Below are positions 1-9,720 of a stretch of 64,000 nt of DNA, in pieces; position 1 is the first letter of the stretch; each line of letters opens with the position of its first letter. Both the position numbers and the translations under genes were made by a program. The notes beneath the pieces were generated by a model, which searched no databases, was not told the origin of the DNA, and worked only from the letters and a program-made list of their open reading frames with translations. This DNA comes from Fumia xinanensis (GTDB taxonomy: Bacteria; Bacillota; Clostridia; Oscillospirales; Ruminococcaceae), in assembly GCF_014384905.1 (NCBI RefSeq), contig NZ_JACRSV010000003.1, forward strand, positions 124,001-188,000, in the 5' to 3' direction.

Positions 1-744
1 GATGAAAGTGTCCAACTTAACGTAAATAAGAATGTGATTCGAAAGCTATGGAATAATTATTATATTCCATATATTTGCGGGTATTTTGGCGCTTACGGCA
101 ACTTTCGCTCTGATGACGCAAAAACCGGTGATATTATAGCACTAGTGGGTTCTACTTCTGGGGCTGCTTATTTTCCGGAGATGGTAACGGTGAACGATGG
201 TGAAAGTTACCCTATTGAAGCTTTGTCGCTGCCTATACCTGTCTTTGAAGGCGGCGAAAAATATAACGTGCAGCAAGGAGCGGGGATGGCTGTCGTAAAA
301 TCCGATGAAAAGAAAGAGTACGCTGCTGTGCAATTCCTGAAGTGGTTTACCGAAAAGGAGCGAAATGTGGAGTTTAGTATTTCTTCCGGGTATCTTCCAG
401 TCAAACGGGGGGCGAATACCGAAGAATATCTGCAGCAAATTTTGGCCATAGATGGTATCAAAAAAAATATTTCGGCAAATCTTTTAGAATCATTGCCAGT
501 GGCGTTTCAGAGCGTGAGGGACTTTAAACTTTATACCAATAAAGCCTTCAAAAACGGCAATGATGCCCGGAATATTTTGGAGCATTCCATGCAGGATCAA
601 GCAGATGCCGACCGGGAAAAGGTGATAGAGAGCCTTAAAGACGGCTTATCTCTGGAGGAAGCAGCCTCTTCATTCACAACCGATCAATACTTTGATTCGT
701 GGTATAATCAGTTTGTCGATCGGCTGACGTCAGCAATGCAATAG
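1..744 (+). CDS. ABC transporter extracellular solute-binding protein, C-terminal part
   Basis: The frame is open from the first base, so this is the C-terminal ~247 residues of a longer protein. The stretch with 'GDIIALVGSTSGAAYFPE', a 'GAGMAVVKSDEKKEYAAVQF' segment and 'FLKWFTEKERNVEFSISSGY' is typical of family 1 (sugar/oligosaccharide type) solute-binding lipoproteins, where the C-terminal lobe closes over ligand outside the membrane. The lipobox and N-lobe lie outside the window. Only 28 bp separate it from the downstream GGDEF-EAL gene, which suggests one transcript and possibly ligand sensing linked to c-di-GMP. The ligand cannot be inferred. No permease or ATPase gene follows it. Confidence 0.8.
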   Translation, partial: DESVQLNVNKNVIRKLWNNYYIPYICGYFGAYGNFRSDDAKTGDIIALVGSTSGAAYFPEMVTVNDGESYPIEALSLPIPVFEGGEKYNVQQGAGMAVVKSDEKKEYAAVQFLKWFTEKERNVEFSISSGYLPVKRGANTEEYLQQILAIDGIKKNISANLLESLPVAFQSVRDFKLYTNKAFKNGNDARNILEHSMQDQADADREKVIESLKDGLSLEEAASSFTTDQYFDSWYNQFVDRLTSAMQ

Positions 745-772
745 GCATGACAACTGAGGCGGAAGGACAGCA

Positions 773-3751
773 ATGAAAAAAGTTATTGTCAAAAACGATT
801 CTATCGTGAAGAAAATATTGCTGCCGATGACTGTTTTGCTTCTTGTGCAGGCGGTCTTATTTTGCGGCACCATTTTTGCGGCGGGAACCGTTAATAAGCT
901 GAGCCAGAATGCCGAGGATATTTTAAACGAAAGAGTCATTAACCGAAAAAATTATCTGCAGGGCGAAATGCTCCAGCGATGGTCTGCTTTATCTGGAACA
1001 CAGTCTACGATCGAGGCAGTTGTTCAGGATCTTTTGGAAAACCGGCACACGTCCATTTCAGCCCTGCGGACCGATGACAGCCTTGCAAATGAAATACTCA
1101 ACCGCTCCTATGATGAGCTGGTATATATTTTAAGAAAAAATTCCGTAACCGGTGCTTTTTTGATTTTAGAGACCAACTCTGTCGAAGAAGGAGATATCAG
1201 AAGGCTGGGGCTGTATATACGGGATCAAGACCCGGTATCCACCCCACAGAACGATTCAGATCTGTTGCTGGAACGGGGCTCTTCTCATTTCAATAAAGAA
1301 AAAAGCATTTCTTTGGACAGCTATTGGAGCCCCTACTTTGTCTTTGACGAGGACGGGGAAAATAGTCGTTATTATTGCAAACCGTTTGAGGCTGCGCAGG
1401 CTTATCCTGATGCGGACGCACAGGATCTTGGATATTGGAGTCCGCCCTTCTGTCTCGACGAAAAGGACCAAAGCAACCCTGTAATTACCTATTCGATCCC
1501 CTTAAAAGACGAGTCTGGGTCCCCCTATGGGGTTTTAGGAGTAGAAATTTCAGTGCGCTATCTGCAAAAGCAGCTTCCATACGGTGAAATCACAACCAAC
1601 AAAGACAAAGGCGGCAGCTACTTTTTGGGCATCCAAGACGGCGACAGCTTTTTAAGAATCGCAACAACCGGACCGAAATACATGCAATTATTTGGCGATG
1701 AGTCAATTATTTATCCGCTGGAGCACTACGGTGCTGTCAATGTATATGAATTTCAGCAAAATGAGAGCTCTCGGGGAGAACCCTACGGTTGTGTACAGCA
1801 ATTTCATCTATACAATACCCATACGCCTTTTGAGGAAGAGCAATGGGTGCTTCTGGGGATTGTGGATAAGAGACAACTGTTTGCATTTTCTCATAAAGTA
1901 ACTCTCTCGATTTTAGCGGCGGCTGTAATTAGCCTGTTAGTCGGTATTATTGGCCTTATGATTATCAGCCGTATTGTCAGCCAGCCAATTATTACTCTGG
2001 CAGGTAAAGTCCGGAAAAGCAATCCACGGCTGCCTGTGCATTTTGGTAAAATTAATATCCGCGAAATAGATGAGCTTTCTGACTCTATTGAGAAGCTCAG
2101 CAGCGATGTAGCAGAATCTGCCTCTAAACTTTCTCAAATCATTGAGATGACCAGTGACTGCATCGGCGCATTTGAAATACATAGGGGGGACCGACAGGTG
2201 TTTTACACCAAGCGGTTCTTTGGTGTCCTTCAGGTTGAGGGTCGTGTAACCGATGGATACATGACCTTGGAAGAATTCCGCCGTATCCTTAACGAAATAC
2301 CTTACACCGTAGAAGCCCACGCTGACAGTCGATGGGAGGTCTTGTTCTGCCCGGACGACGCTACCAAATGGGCACGGCTTCGAGTGTTGGAAGACGAAAA
2401 TAAAGTCCTAGGTGTGGCAGAAGACGTTACGAAAGAGATCCTGGAAAAACGGAAAATTGAGTACGAAAGAGATTATGATATTCTCACAAATCTTCTGAAC
2501 CGCAGGGCGTTTCATTCGGAGATGGAATATTTATTTTTTTCCCCTCAAAAAATCAAAACCGCAGCGCTATTGATGATGGATCTCGACAATTTGAAATATG
2601 TCAACGACACCTACGGCCATGATTATGGTGACCAATACATTCAGCTAGCCGCCCAGGTATTGCAGGAATCCGCACCTCCTGCAGCGATTGTCTCCAGAAT
2701 GTCCGGAGACGAGTTTTACCTGTTTTTGTGGGGATATGAAGAACGGCAACCGATTCAAAGTATTCTTGCAAACCTAAAAGCACATATGGCAAAAACCATT
2801 TTACCGCTTCCTGATAATACGGCTATCCGCTTGCGGGCTTCCGCAGGTATAGCCTGGTATCCTGACGATTCGGAAAACTATCAGGAGCTGATTCGGTATG
2901 CGGATTTCGCCATGTATACGGTTAAAAACTCGGTAAAAGGAGAGTTTAGTGAATTTGATTTAGCGGAGTACCAAAAGAATTCCTATCTGCTGCGCAAACG
3001 GGAAGAGCTCAATAATTTGCTGGACAATCGGCTGGTCGAATACTACTATCAGCCCATTGTAGATGTTAAAACTGGTGAAGTATTTGCCTACGAGGCGTTA
3101 ATGAGATCCAAACTGGAGACGCTGAAGTCCACAATGGAAATCCTTTCACTGGCCCGGTCGCAGTCAAAACTGCTCCAACTTGAGCAGCTGACTTGGTTTG
3201 AGGCCATACAGTTTTTCGAACGGTTCCCAGCGGTTCCCCCTTGCTGCAAGCTGTTTATCAATTCGGTGGCCAATCAGGAGCTCTCAAATATTGATAAACA
3301 GAAACTCCAGGAAGAGTATGGCGACAAGCTGAGCCGTGTAGTCATTGAAATTACTGAAAGTGAAAAAAGCGAACAGGTTTATACAGTGAATAAACGGGAT
3401 TGGCTGGCCAGATACGGCGGCCAGATGGCACTGGATGATTTTGGAACCGGTTATAACAGTGAAACGATGCTTTTGAACGTGGCACCGGATTATATTAAGG
3501 TAGACATGTCCATTGTTCGCAATATACACAGGGATCCTAACCGTCAGCAAATTCTCATAAACCTAGTTTCTTACGCACACGGACGAAACATCAAGGTTAT
3601 TGCCGAGGGTGTTGAAGACAGAGAAGAAATGGCTCTTCTAGTTGAGACAGGGGTTGATTACTTGCAGGGATTTTATCTGGGGCGGCCATCCCCTATTCCT
3701 TTGGAAGTAGCGGATTCCATCCATTTTGAGTTGCTGACTATGCAGAAATAA
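773..3751 (+). CDS. Membrane-bound GGDEF-EAL protein with extracytoplasmic sensor domain
   Basis: A 992-residue predicted c-di-GMP enzyme. A membrane segment at ~13-36 is followed by a ~340-residue extracellular region of dCache-like size, a second membrane segment at ~378-401, a HAMP/PAS-like linker, GGDEF at ~560-725 and EAL at ~740-985. The cyclase signature is SGDEF, one residue from GGDEF and a variant known to be active in some enzymes. The EAL domain keeps YEALMR, an EIT(E) stretch, DDFGTGY, a D-Y-I-K segment and AEGVE, so phosphodiesterase activity is plausible. The ribosome site GGAAGGA precedes the ATG. It sits 28 bp behind a solute-binding protein gene, so the sensor may read bound ligand (inference). 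Net activity cannot be predicted. Confidence 0.9.
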   Translation: MKKVIVKNDSIVKKILLPMTVLLLVQAVLFCGTIFAAGTVNKLSQNAEDILNERVINRKNYLQGEMLQRWSALSGTQSTIEAVVQDLLENRHTSISALRTDDSLANEILNRSYDELVYILRKNSVTGAFLILETNSVEEGDIRRLGLYIRDQDPVSTPQNDSDLLLERGSSHFNKEKSISLDSYWSPYFVFDEDGENSRYYCKPFEAAQAYPDADAQDLGYWSPPFCLDEKDQSNPVITYSIPLKDESGSPYGVLGVEISVRYLQKQLPYGEITTNKDKGGSYFLGIQDGDSFLRIATTGPKYMQLFGDESIIYPLEHYGAVNVYEFQQNESSRGEPYGCVQQFHLYNTHTPFEEEQWVLLGIVDKRQLFAFSHKVTLSILAAAVISLLVGIIGLMIISRIVSQPIITLAGKVRKSNPRLPVHFGKINIREIDELSDSIEKLSSDVAESASKLSQIIEMTSDCIGAFEIHRGDRQVFYTKRFFGVLQVEGRVTDGYMTLEEFRRILNEIPYTVEAHADSRWEVLFCPDDATKWARLRVLEDENKVLGVAEDVTKEILEKRKIEYERDYDILTNLLNRRAFHSEMEYLFFSPQKIKTAALLMMDLDNLKYVNDTYGHDYGDQYIQLAAQVLQESAPPAAIVSRMSGDEFYLFLWGYEERQPIQSILANLKAHMAKTILPLPDNTAIRLRASAGIAWYPDDSENYQELIRYADFAMYTVKNSVKGEFSEFDLAEYQKNSYLLRKREELNNLLDNRLVEYYYQPIVDVKTGEVFAYEALMRSKLETLKSTMEILSLARSQSKLLQLEQLTWFEAIQFFERFPAVPPCCKLFINSVANQELSNIDKQKLQEEYGDKLSRVVIEITESEKSEQVYTVNKRDWLARYGGQMALDDFGTGYNSETMLLNVAPDYIKVDMSIVRNIHRDPNRQQILINLVSYAHGRNIKVIAEGVEDREEMALLVETGVDYLQGFYLGRPSPIPLEVADSIHFELLTMQK

Positions 3752-3770
3752 CCCCTCAAAGGAGTTTTTT

Positions 3771-4748
3771 ATGAGCCGATCTTCCAATAATTCGGTTTCT
3801 GGTGTCAAACCTGTCTCTGCCGTGCGAAAAGCGAGTGGATGGGCCTCAGGCCTGGTAATTATCGCCTTATTTGCCGCCACTTTACTGTCTTACGCTGTAT
3901 GGGGGCTTGATAGCCTTATTTTTAAGGTTACTGGTATCCAGATTGATTTAGAGCTGTATCAGATTTTTGCTAGCATCCTTCCAACTATTTTGGGAGCGGC
4001 TACAGCTACTTTAGTGGCGCGAAAACTCACCGGTATTAAGATAAAGGAATTATTTAACCGGTCTGAAAAACATTTGAAAACAGTTGTTGTGGGGTTTGGG
4101 CTGTGCATAGGCCTTAACCTCGTCACTTCTCTTGTTACAGAGCTGTTTGCCCAATGGCTCAATAAAGGTGGAGCCGTAGTGACTCCCCCGGATTTTTCTT
4201 ATTCTAATGAAACGCCGTTTTGGTCCTGCGCATTGCTCGTTTACTCTTGTTTAATTGCTCCCGTTTTAGAAGAAGTGATCTTTCGAGGTTATGTTCTACG
4301 GTTGCTGCGCAGATTTGGAACCGGGTTTGCTATCCTGTTTTCAGCACTTTTATTTGCCTTTTATCACTATGACTTGACCCAGCTACTACCCGCCTTTGTC
4401 ATGGGCTGTCTTTTCGGATATATAGCGGTGCGCTCTGACTCGCTTCTTCCTGTGATAGCAGTCCATGTTCTCAATAATGTGGTTGCTGTTTTGCTGAGCA
4501 CGTTGCTTCCTGTTCTCTCTCCGACGATTGTGCTTACCCTCAATATCATTTTATATGCCTTGGCGCTTGTTTCTTTGATTATTGCGATTTCAGTATGCCG
4601 GGGGGAATTCCGAAAGCGGCGGGGGCCTGCTTTGGAGGGACAATTAGCTCAAACAAAGGTGTTTGGGGCGGCTTTGCTCTCCCCTACCTGGATTCTGCTT
4701 TTGTTGGTTTATTTGTACGAGATTATTACGAAGATACTTGTATTTTAG
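3771..4748 (+). CDS. CPBP family intramembrane metalloprotease (copy 1)
   Basis: A 325-residue polytopic membrane protein with the three CPBP (Abi/CAAX-type) motifs intact: EEVIFRG near residue 167, FAFYHYD near 195 and HVLNN near 232. The glutamates and histidines are the expected metal and catalytic residues. About eight hydrophobic segments surround them. The ATG follows an AAAGGAG site 19 bp after the GGDEF-EAL stop, so it probably belongs to the same transcript, which ends at the hairpin at 4771-4803. Bacterial CPBP proteins process peptides or act in bacteriocin self-immunity; no bacteriocin gene is visible, so the substrate is unknown. The window holds two further CPBP genes. Confidence 0.85.
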   Translation: MSRSSNNSVSGVKPVSAVRKASGWASGLVIIALFAATLLSYAVWGLDSLIFKVTGIQIDLELYQIFASILPTILGAATATLVARKLTGIKIKELFNRSEKHLKTVVVGFGLCIGLNLVTSLVTELFAQWLNKGGAVVTPPDFSYSNETPFWSCALLVYSCLIAPVLEEVIFRGYVLRLLRRFGTGFAILFSALLFAFYHYDLTQLLPAFVMGCLFGYIAVRSDSLLPVIAVHVLNNVVAVLLSTLLPVLSPTIVLTLNIILYALALVSLIIAISVCRGEFRKRRGPALEGQLAQTKVFGAALLSPTWILLLLVYLYEIITKILVF

Positions 4749-4770
4749 GTAGGTAGTCAAGATTCGCAAC

Positions 4771-4803
4771 AAAAAAGGCTGAAGGATTTCCTTCAGCCTT
4801 TTT
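4771..4803. terminator. Bidirectional intrinsic terminator between CPBP gene and serA
   Basis: GGCTGAAGG and CCTTCAGCC form a 9-bp stem with an ATTT loop, with an A-run before and a T-run after. It sits between convergent genes and can serve both. Confidence 0.9.
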
Positions 4804-4821
4804 CAATTGCACTTAATTCAT

Positions 4822-5985
4822 TTAGATAACGCGGACTTTGATGACATCGGGATCAGCTGTCAGCTTTTCAGCAAAACCGGCGTCCACCTTCTGTGCCAAA
4901 TCCACAATAGTGTAAGCGTAGTCCTTTTTAGAACCGTTGATCATGTTTTCGATATTGATGCCTGCATCAGAAAATGCGGTTGAAATTTTGGACAAGGTAC
5001 CACTCACATTTTTATGAAGCACACAAAAACGCATCTCACCGCTCTTAGGGAGCGAAACGTTGGGATAGTTTACCGAATTCACAATGTTCCCGCTTTCAAG
5101 ATAAGTGATCAGCTCTTCGGCAGCCATTTTTGCACAGTTATCCTCTGACTCAGGGGTTGAAGCTCCAAGATGCGGCAAAGCGACAACACCATTGTGCCCC
5201 AGCTGTGCTTCGGTGGGGAAATCTGTAACGTAAACGGTCACCTTCTTTTCGTCCAATGCGCTGAGCATATCTTCTTCGACTACCAGCTCGCCGCGGGCGA
5301 AATTGAGAATCCGAACACCAGTCTTCATCATGCTGATAGAAGAGGCATTGATCATGCCTTTCGTCTCGGTGTTGCAAGGCACGTGAAGGGTGATATAATC
5401 GCAGTTCTCGTAAATGTCACGGAGAGAAGTAGCATGAATGACACTGGTGTGCATACCCCAGGCAGCATCTACACTTAAATAGGGATCATAGCCATACACA
5501 GTCATCCCCAGGGAGATGGCGGCATTGGCCACCAGCACACCAATGGCACCTAGACCGATAACGCCAAGTTTTTTGCCTTTGAGTTCAGGACCGACAAAAT
5601 TGGATTTCCCTTTTTCTACCAGTTTTCCTACCTCGGCACCTTGACCCTTGAGGGACTGGACCCACTCAATAGCAGGAGCAATTTTTCTCGAAGAGAGCAG
5701 CAGACCCAGCAAGACAATTTCTTTTACAGCATTGGCATTTGCTCCGGGGGTGTTAAAGACGACAATACCCTCTTCTGCGCATTTATCCAACGGAATGTTG
5801 TTGACACCTGCACCAGCTCTGGCGATTGCCAGAAGGGACTCCGGCATTTCCATATCGTGCATCGAAGCAGAACGCACCATAACTGCGTCTGGATTTTCGA
5901 TGTCGTCGCCCCAAGCGTAGGTACTGCGGTCGAATTTTTCCATGCCAAGAGGGGAAATTTTATTCAGAGTTTTAATATGAAACAT
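4822..5985 (-). CDS. serA: D-3-phosphoglycerate dehydrogenase
   Basis: A 387-residue enzyme oxidising 3-phosphoglycerate to 3-phosphohydroxypyruvate, the first step of the phosphorylated serine pathway. The NAD-binding loop is GVIGLGAIGVLVANA. The catalytic Arg is in NFARGELVVEEDM and the His in PHLGASTPE. The last ~75 residues form an ACT domain ('MRFCVLHKNVSGTLSKIST'), suggesting serine feedback control. The length matches short clostridial SerA enzymes that lack the extra ASB domain. It lies 35 bp behind serC, so the two form an operon served by the promoter at 7151-7179. No serB-like phosphatase gene is present here. Confidence 0.95.
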   Translation of the reverse strand: MFHIKTLNKISPLGMEKFDRSTYAWGDDIENPDAVMVRSASMHDMEMPESLLAIARAGAGVNNIPLDKCAEEGIVVFNTPGANANAVKEIVLLGLLLSSRKIAPAIEWVQSLKGQGAEVGKLVEKGKSNFVGPELKGKKLGVIGLGAIGVLVANAAISLGMTVYGYDPYLSVDAAWGMHTSVIHATSLRDIYENCDYITLHVPCNTETKGMINASSISMMKTGVRILNFARGELVVEEDMLSALDEKKVTVYVTDFPTEAQLGHNGVVALPHLGASTPESEDNCAKMAAEELITYLESGNIVNSVNYPNVSLPKSGEMRFCVLHKNVSGTLSKISTAFSDAGINIENMINGSKKDYAYTIVDLAQKVDAGFAEKLTADPDVIKVRVI

Positions 5986-6020
5986 AAAGATGACCTCTTT
6001 CTGTTTTATTGTGCGGAAAA

Positions 6021-7106
6021 TTAAGCGTTTTTAGCTTCAAAATCCTTCATGAAGTCGACGAGAGCCTTGACACCTTCCTCAGGCATAGCGTTGTAGATAG
6101 AAGCTCTCATACCGCCGACAGTGCGGTGGCCTTTGAGGTTCACAAAACCAGCAGCAGCAGCCTCTTTAACGAATTTGGCGTCCAATTCCTCGTTGCCGGT
6201 GACAAAGGGGATGTTCATGAGAGAACGGTATTTTTTCTCAACGGTGCCTTTAAACATCTTGGAGCTGTCCAGGAAGTCGTAAAGCATATTGGCTTTCCGC
6301 TCATTGCGTTCTTTCATCTTCTCAAGACCGCCAATGTCATTTTTAATCCACTCCAACACTAATTTGCAAATATAAATGGCATATGTGGGAGGAGTGTTGT
6401 ACATGGAGCCGTTTTCTGCGTGGGTTTTATAGGTGAGCATAGTGGGAGTACCTTCTTTGGGCTCACCTATCAGATCCTTGCGGATAATGACAACAGTGAG
6501 ACCGGCAGGCCCCATATTTTTTTGCGCACCGGCGTACAGAACGCCGAATTTCGACACGTCGATAGGCTCAGACAGAATGCAGGAGCTCACATCTGCTACC
6601 AGCGGAACATCCCCTGTGTCAGGGAGTTCCACATATTTGGTACCGTAGATGGTATTGTTCATGCAGATGTGGAAGTAATCGGCGTTTTTGTCAAATGTGG
6701 AAGGATCCAACTCCGGGATATATGTAAAGGTTTTATCGGCGGAAGAAGCAACTTCATGCGCATTAGCCAGCTTTTTGCACTCAGAAAACGCTTTCTTAGC
6801 CCATTGGCCGGTGAGAACAAAATCGGCGCTGCCGGATTTTGTGGCCAAGTTTAGGGGAAGCATGGCGAACTGGGTGGACGCGCCGCCCTGGAGGAACAAC
6901 ACCTCATAATTGTCAGGGATATTCATCACTTCGCGGAGAAGGGACTCACACTCATCGATAATTGCCTGATAGGTTTTGGAACGGTGTGACATTTCCATGA
7001 CCGACTGGCCGCTTCCGTTATAATCCAGCATCTCGTCCGCCGCTTTTTTCAGTACTGCCTCCGGCAGCATGGACGGCCCTGCGCTAAAGTTCATTACTCT
7101 GCTCAT
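6021..7106 (-). CDS. serC: Phosphoserine aminotransferase
   Basis: A 361-residue PLP enzyme converting phosphohydroxypyruvate and glutamate to phosphoserine and 2-oxoglutarate. It begins MSRVMNFSAGPSMLPEAVL, and GAQKNMGPAG carries the PLP lysine. C-terminal 'KGHRTVGGMRASIYNAMPE' is diagnostic of the family. The frame is open five codons further upstream, but those codons overlap the GGAGG site, so the ATG at 7106 (8 nt after it) is the start. It is the first gene of the serC-serA operon, behind a well-matched promoter. Confidence 0.95.
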   Translation of the reverse strand: MSRVMNFSAGPSMLPEAVLKKAADEMLDYNGSGQSVMEMSHRSKTYQAIIDECESLLREVMNIPDNYEVLFLQGGASTQFAMLPLNLATKSGSADFVLTGQWAKKAFSECKKLANAHEVASSADKTFTYIPELDPSTFDKNADYFHICMNNTIYGTKYVELPDTGDVPLVADVSSCILSEPIDVSKFGVLYAGAQKNMGPAGLTVVIIRKDLIGEPKEGTPTMLTYKTHAENGSMYNTPPTYAIYICKLVLEWIKNDIGGLEKMKERNERKANMLYDFLDSSKMFKGTVEKKYRSLMNIPFVTGNEELDAKFVKEAAAAGFVNLKGHRTVGGMRASIYNAMPEEGVKALVDFMKDFEAKNA

Positions 7107-7150
7107 TTGCGATACCTCCAAATATTTTTTAAGGGTAACTATTACCTCTT

Positions 7151-7179
7151 ATTATATTTCTTTTGCATGTAATAGTCAA
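7151..7179 (-). promoter_or_regulatory. Sigma-A promoter of serC-serA
   Basis: On the minus strand TTGACT, 17 bp, TATAAT. The predicted start lies ~38 nt before the GGAGG site. A small palindrome GGTAATAGTTACC falls at about the transcription start and could be an operator (inference). Confidence 0.85.
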
Positions 7180-7432
7180 TTGATTTTTTGGAAAATCGAA
7201 AGCGGATTGCAAAACTTTTCACAATCCATCAAAGATGCGCCTTCCATTTTGTAAAATGCATAATTTTTTTAAAATGATTTTTCGCAAAAGAGATTTTCAT
7301 GGACGCCATAAGAATAAAAAAATAAATTCCGTGAAAACTAGTTTTGAAAGAAAGCGATTTGCCTCTTTTTCAACAGAACAGATACTGCCGATGCAAGTCG
7401 GATGGATTTTAATTTGGGAGGTTACAAAAACA

Positions 7433-8176
7433 ATGAGAAAGTCGGCCTTTGGCAAACAAAAGTCGCTGGGAAAAGGGTTTTACATCGCCCTTGCCATCAG
7501 CGTAGTAGCAGTAGGTACCGTGGCGTACCTGACCATTTCCAGACTGAACAGCAGCTTAAACCAGGAGCCCAATCCCCAGGCTCAGCTCCAAAATGGCACA
7601 GATTGGTCAGTCCCCGAACTGGAAGATGTGGCGAAGAGCCAGCCGGGTGTTCCTTTAGAGAGCTCCGCTCCCGAGGAGAGCGACACAGGCTCCAGCAGCG
7701 AGTCTGCGGCCACCATGGAACAGAGCACCAGCTCGGAAGAAAGCACTCCCCCTGCAGCCAACACAAACGGCGCCTATATTATGCCCCTCAGCGGCGAAAT
7801 CATGAATCCCTACAGCAACGGGGAACTTGTGAAATCCAAAACCTTGGGTGAGTGGCGCACTCATGACGGTGTCGACATCAAAGCGGCAGAAGGTACTCCA
7901 GTGAAATCCTGCTTTGACGGCACGGTGACAAACGTGACAAACGATGGTAAATGGGGCATTATGGTGGAAATCGAGTACCCTTCCTGTACGACCTATTTTT
8001 GCGGCCTTGCTGATACCGTAAAAGTCAAAAAGGGGCAGGAAGTGAAGCTGGGTGACGTAATCGGCGAAGTGGGCAATACTTCTTTGGTAGAAAATGCCGA
8101 TGAGTTTCATCTGCACCTGGCGATGAAAAAAGACAACAAGTGGATCGACCCCATGAGTATTATTACGCAAAACTAA
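7433..8176 (+). CDS. M23 family metallopeptidase, SpoIIQ-like
   Basis: A 247-residue bitopic membrane protein with a short basic cytoplasmic N-terminus, one membrane segment at ~14-36, a Ser/Glu/Pro-rich linker to ~115 and a C-terminal LytM/M23 domain. The zinc ligands appear complete: the H and D of HDGVD and the HxH of EFHLHLA. Architecture and size resemble clostridial SpoIIQ, the forespore engulfment protein whose LytM domain keeps zinc ligands in Clostridia, but a general peptidoglycan endopeptidase is possible. The frame is open back to 7235, yet GGGAGG at 7415-7421 places the start at 7433. It is monocistronic, between the divergent serC promoter and a terminator. No spoIIIAH is adjacent. 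Confidence 0.7.
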   Translation: MRKSAFGKQKSLGKGFYIALAISVVAVGTVAYLTISRLNSSLNQEPNPQAQLQNGTDWSVPELEDVAKSQPGVPLESSAPEESDTGSSSESAATMEQSTSSEESTPPAANTNGAYIMPLSGEIMNPYSNGELVKSKTLGEWRTHDGVDIKAAEGTPVKSCFDGTVTNVTNDGKWGIMVEIEYPSCTTYFCGLADTVKVKKGQEVKLGDVIGEVGNTSLVENADEFHLHLAMKKDNKWIDPMSIITQN

Positions 8177-8178
8177 TC

Positions 8179-8211
8179 AAAAAAAGCACGGGAATATTCC
8201 CGTGCTTTTTT
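8179..8211. terminator. Bidirectional intrinsic terminator
   Basis: AGCACGGG and CCCGTGCT stem with an AATATT loop and six T on either strand, between the M23 gene and the convergent yibE/F gene. Confidence 0.9.
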
Positions 8212-8269
8212 GTTGTTACATAAATGAACCTGATTTTTTGCGTTTCTCATAAAAAAATGAAGTTTTTTC

Positions 8270-9496
8270 TTAATCTGGGTCTGCCTCGGATAAAAGCTGA
8301 ACAGTTTTTTCAGCTTCGGACAGCGTGTTCCCCACAGCAAATTTTTTATGGAAAAAGGCAGTGGCAATAGCTGTTGTGGGAATGGTAAATAATATGGCAA
8401 TGCTACCCGCCATGGCCTGCAAAACTTCCGAGGCGATCATCTCCATATTGAGAATCTCTTCCAGATTGCTCCGATAGGTGAGCAGCAGCAACGTCATATG
8501 TAACCCGCTTCCAATGTAGGCCAGCACAAGGGTGTTGGCCATAGTCCCCATAATATCGCGTCCGATAGCAAATCCGGATTTGAGGATGCCACCGAAAGTA
8601 ATGTCGGGCACCTGAACTATGATTTCCGCCAGCGAAGAAGAGATGGACATACCCACATCCATGACAGCGCCCAAAGCGCCAATGATAATGCCGGTAAATA
8701 AAATCGCCCTCAAATCAATGGGTTTATCCGGGTTCATGACGTAGATGAGCAGCGAATCGTCATCGGTCATACCGGTCATCTGCATCATGCGGGAACTGAC
8801 AACAGTGATAATTCCGGCAATCCCCACGCCGCCCATACAGCCAAGAATGGCGGCCAGACTCTTAAAAGTAAACCCGCTGACCAGCGCATGGGTCGTGAGA
8901 ATAGTAAAGGCACAAATGATCAGGGCGGAAGCATAAATATTAAAACCGTTGGCGATGGCGGGAATCATCACAAAAAAGATGGCGAGACATGTCAAGGCCA
9001 AAGCAATGATAGTGTTAACGCCCTTTCCCCGTCCAAACAGGATGACCAGGCCGCAGAATCCGAATACTAATAGCGCCAGCCATGCAGTGCGGACCGGATT
9101 TCCGGCCATCCACTGGTTTTCCATGTATTCGTTGGTGACAAGGGAAACAAAATGAATGCTTCCGGGCCTCACCGGTTGTCCCAGCTCCATCTGCGTCTGA
9201 TCCATGACCTGGGTAGCGACGATGCGCTCTCCTTTGTTTTCCCCGTTTAAGACGGTGGCATAGTAAACAATGCGGCGTTCTGTCACCTCATTTGTGTATT
9301 TGCTGTAGATTTCATTATCACTGATAATTTCCTCCGCGCGGGCCTTGCAGGTCATTTCCGCGCTCCCGGTTTGTTCTTGTCCCAGGATGTTTCCACTTCT
9401 GGTACAGAATCGGTAACCTAGGATGATAAACCCTACTGACAGCAGGATGACTGCTGCGTATAGGAACTGTTGCGTCTTTTTCTGTATGGCTTTCAT
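8270..9496 (-). CDS. YibE/F-like multipass membrane protein
   Basis: A 408-residue protein: an N-terminal membrane segment (~12-30), an extracellular ~110-residue domain, then about seven membrane segments from ~135 on. Glycine- and methionine-rich helices such as 'IIIGALGAVMDVGMSISSSL' and 'GRDIMGTMANTLVLAYIG' are typical of the YibE/F family found in many Firmicutes. The molecular function is unknown; a transport role is usually assumed. The gene stands alone, with a terminator downstream. Upstream lies the repeat cassette at 9721-9910, whose minus-strand promoter-like motifs point towards it. Confidence 0.8.
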   Translation of the reverse strand: MKAIQKKTQQFLYAAVILLSVGFIILGYRFCTRSGNILGQEQTGSAEMTCKARAEEIISDNEIYSKYTNEVTERRIVYYATVLNGENKGERIVATQVMDQTQMELGQPVRPGSIHFVSLVTNEYMENQWMAGNPVRTAWLALLVFGFCGLVILFGRGKGVNTIIALALTCLAIFFVMIPAIANGFNIYASALIICAFTILTTHALVSGFTFKSLAAILGCMGGVGIAGIITVVSSRMMQMTGMTDDDSLLIYVMNPDKPIDLRAILFTGIIIGALGAVMDVGMSISSSLAEIIVQVPDITFGGILKSGFAIGRDIMGTMANTLVLAYIGSGLHMTLLLLTYRSNLEEILNMEMIASEVLQAMAGSIAILFTIPTTAIATAFFHKKFAVGNTLSEAEKTVQLLSEADPD

Positions 9497-9720
9497 AGTC
9501 CCAGCCCCCCCGTTCGTAAAATTTCAGCGTCAAACCGGTTAAAGCTATTTTGCTCTTCAAAACTCCTACGTCTATGATGCAATGTACACTTTATTTGCTG
9601 TTTGTGGGCACTATAACACAATTTTGTTGCGCGAAGTACAAGGGCACAGTTGTCCCAATCTATGAAAGAGTATTCTCCCAGATGTGAGCTAAAGGCATGT
9701 GAAATAAGGCTTTGGATCAC
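9497..9720. other. Leader/spacer upstream of yibE/F, no convincing gene
   Basis: A GTG-initiated 75-codon minus-strand frame (9493-9720) runs into yibE/F, but it has no family signature or ribosome site and its composition is unconvincing. A weak -10 (TGTTATAGT on the minus strand, near 9614) could be a private yibE/F promoter. Nothing else is evident. Confidence 0.4.

Noticed and set aside
9493..9720. 75-codon minus-strand ORF before yibE/F
   Set aside because: GTG start without a ribosome site, no recognisable domain; more likely leader.
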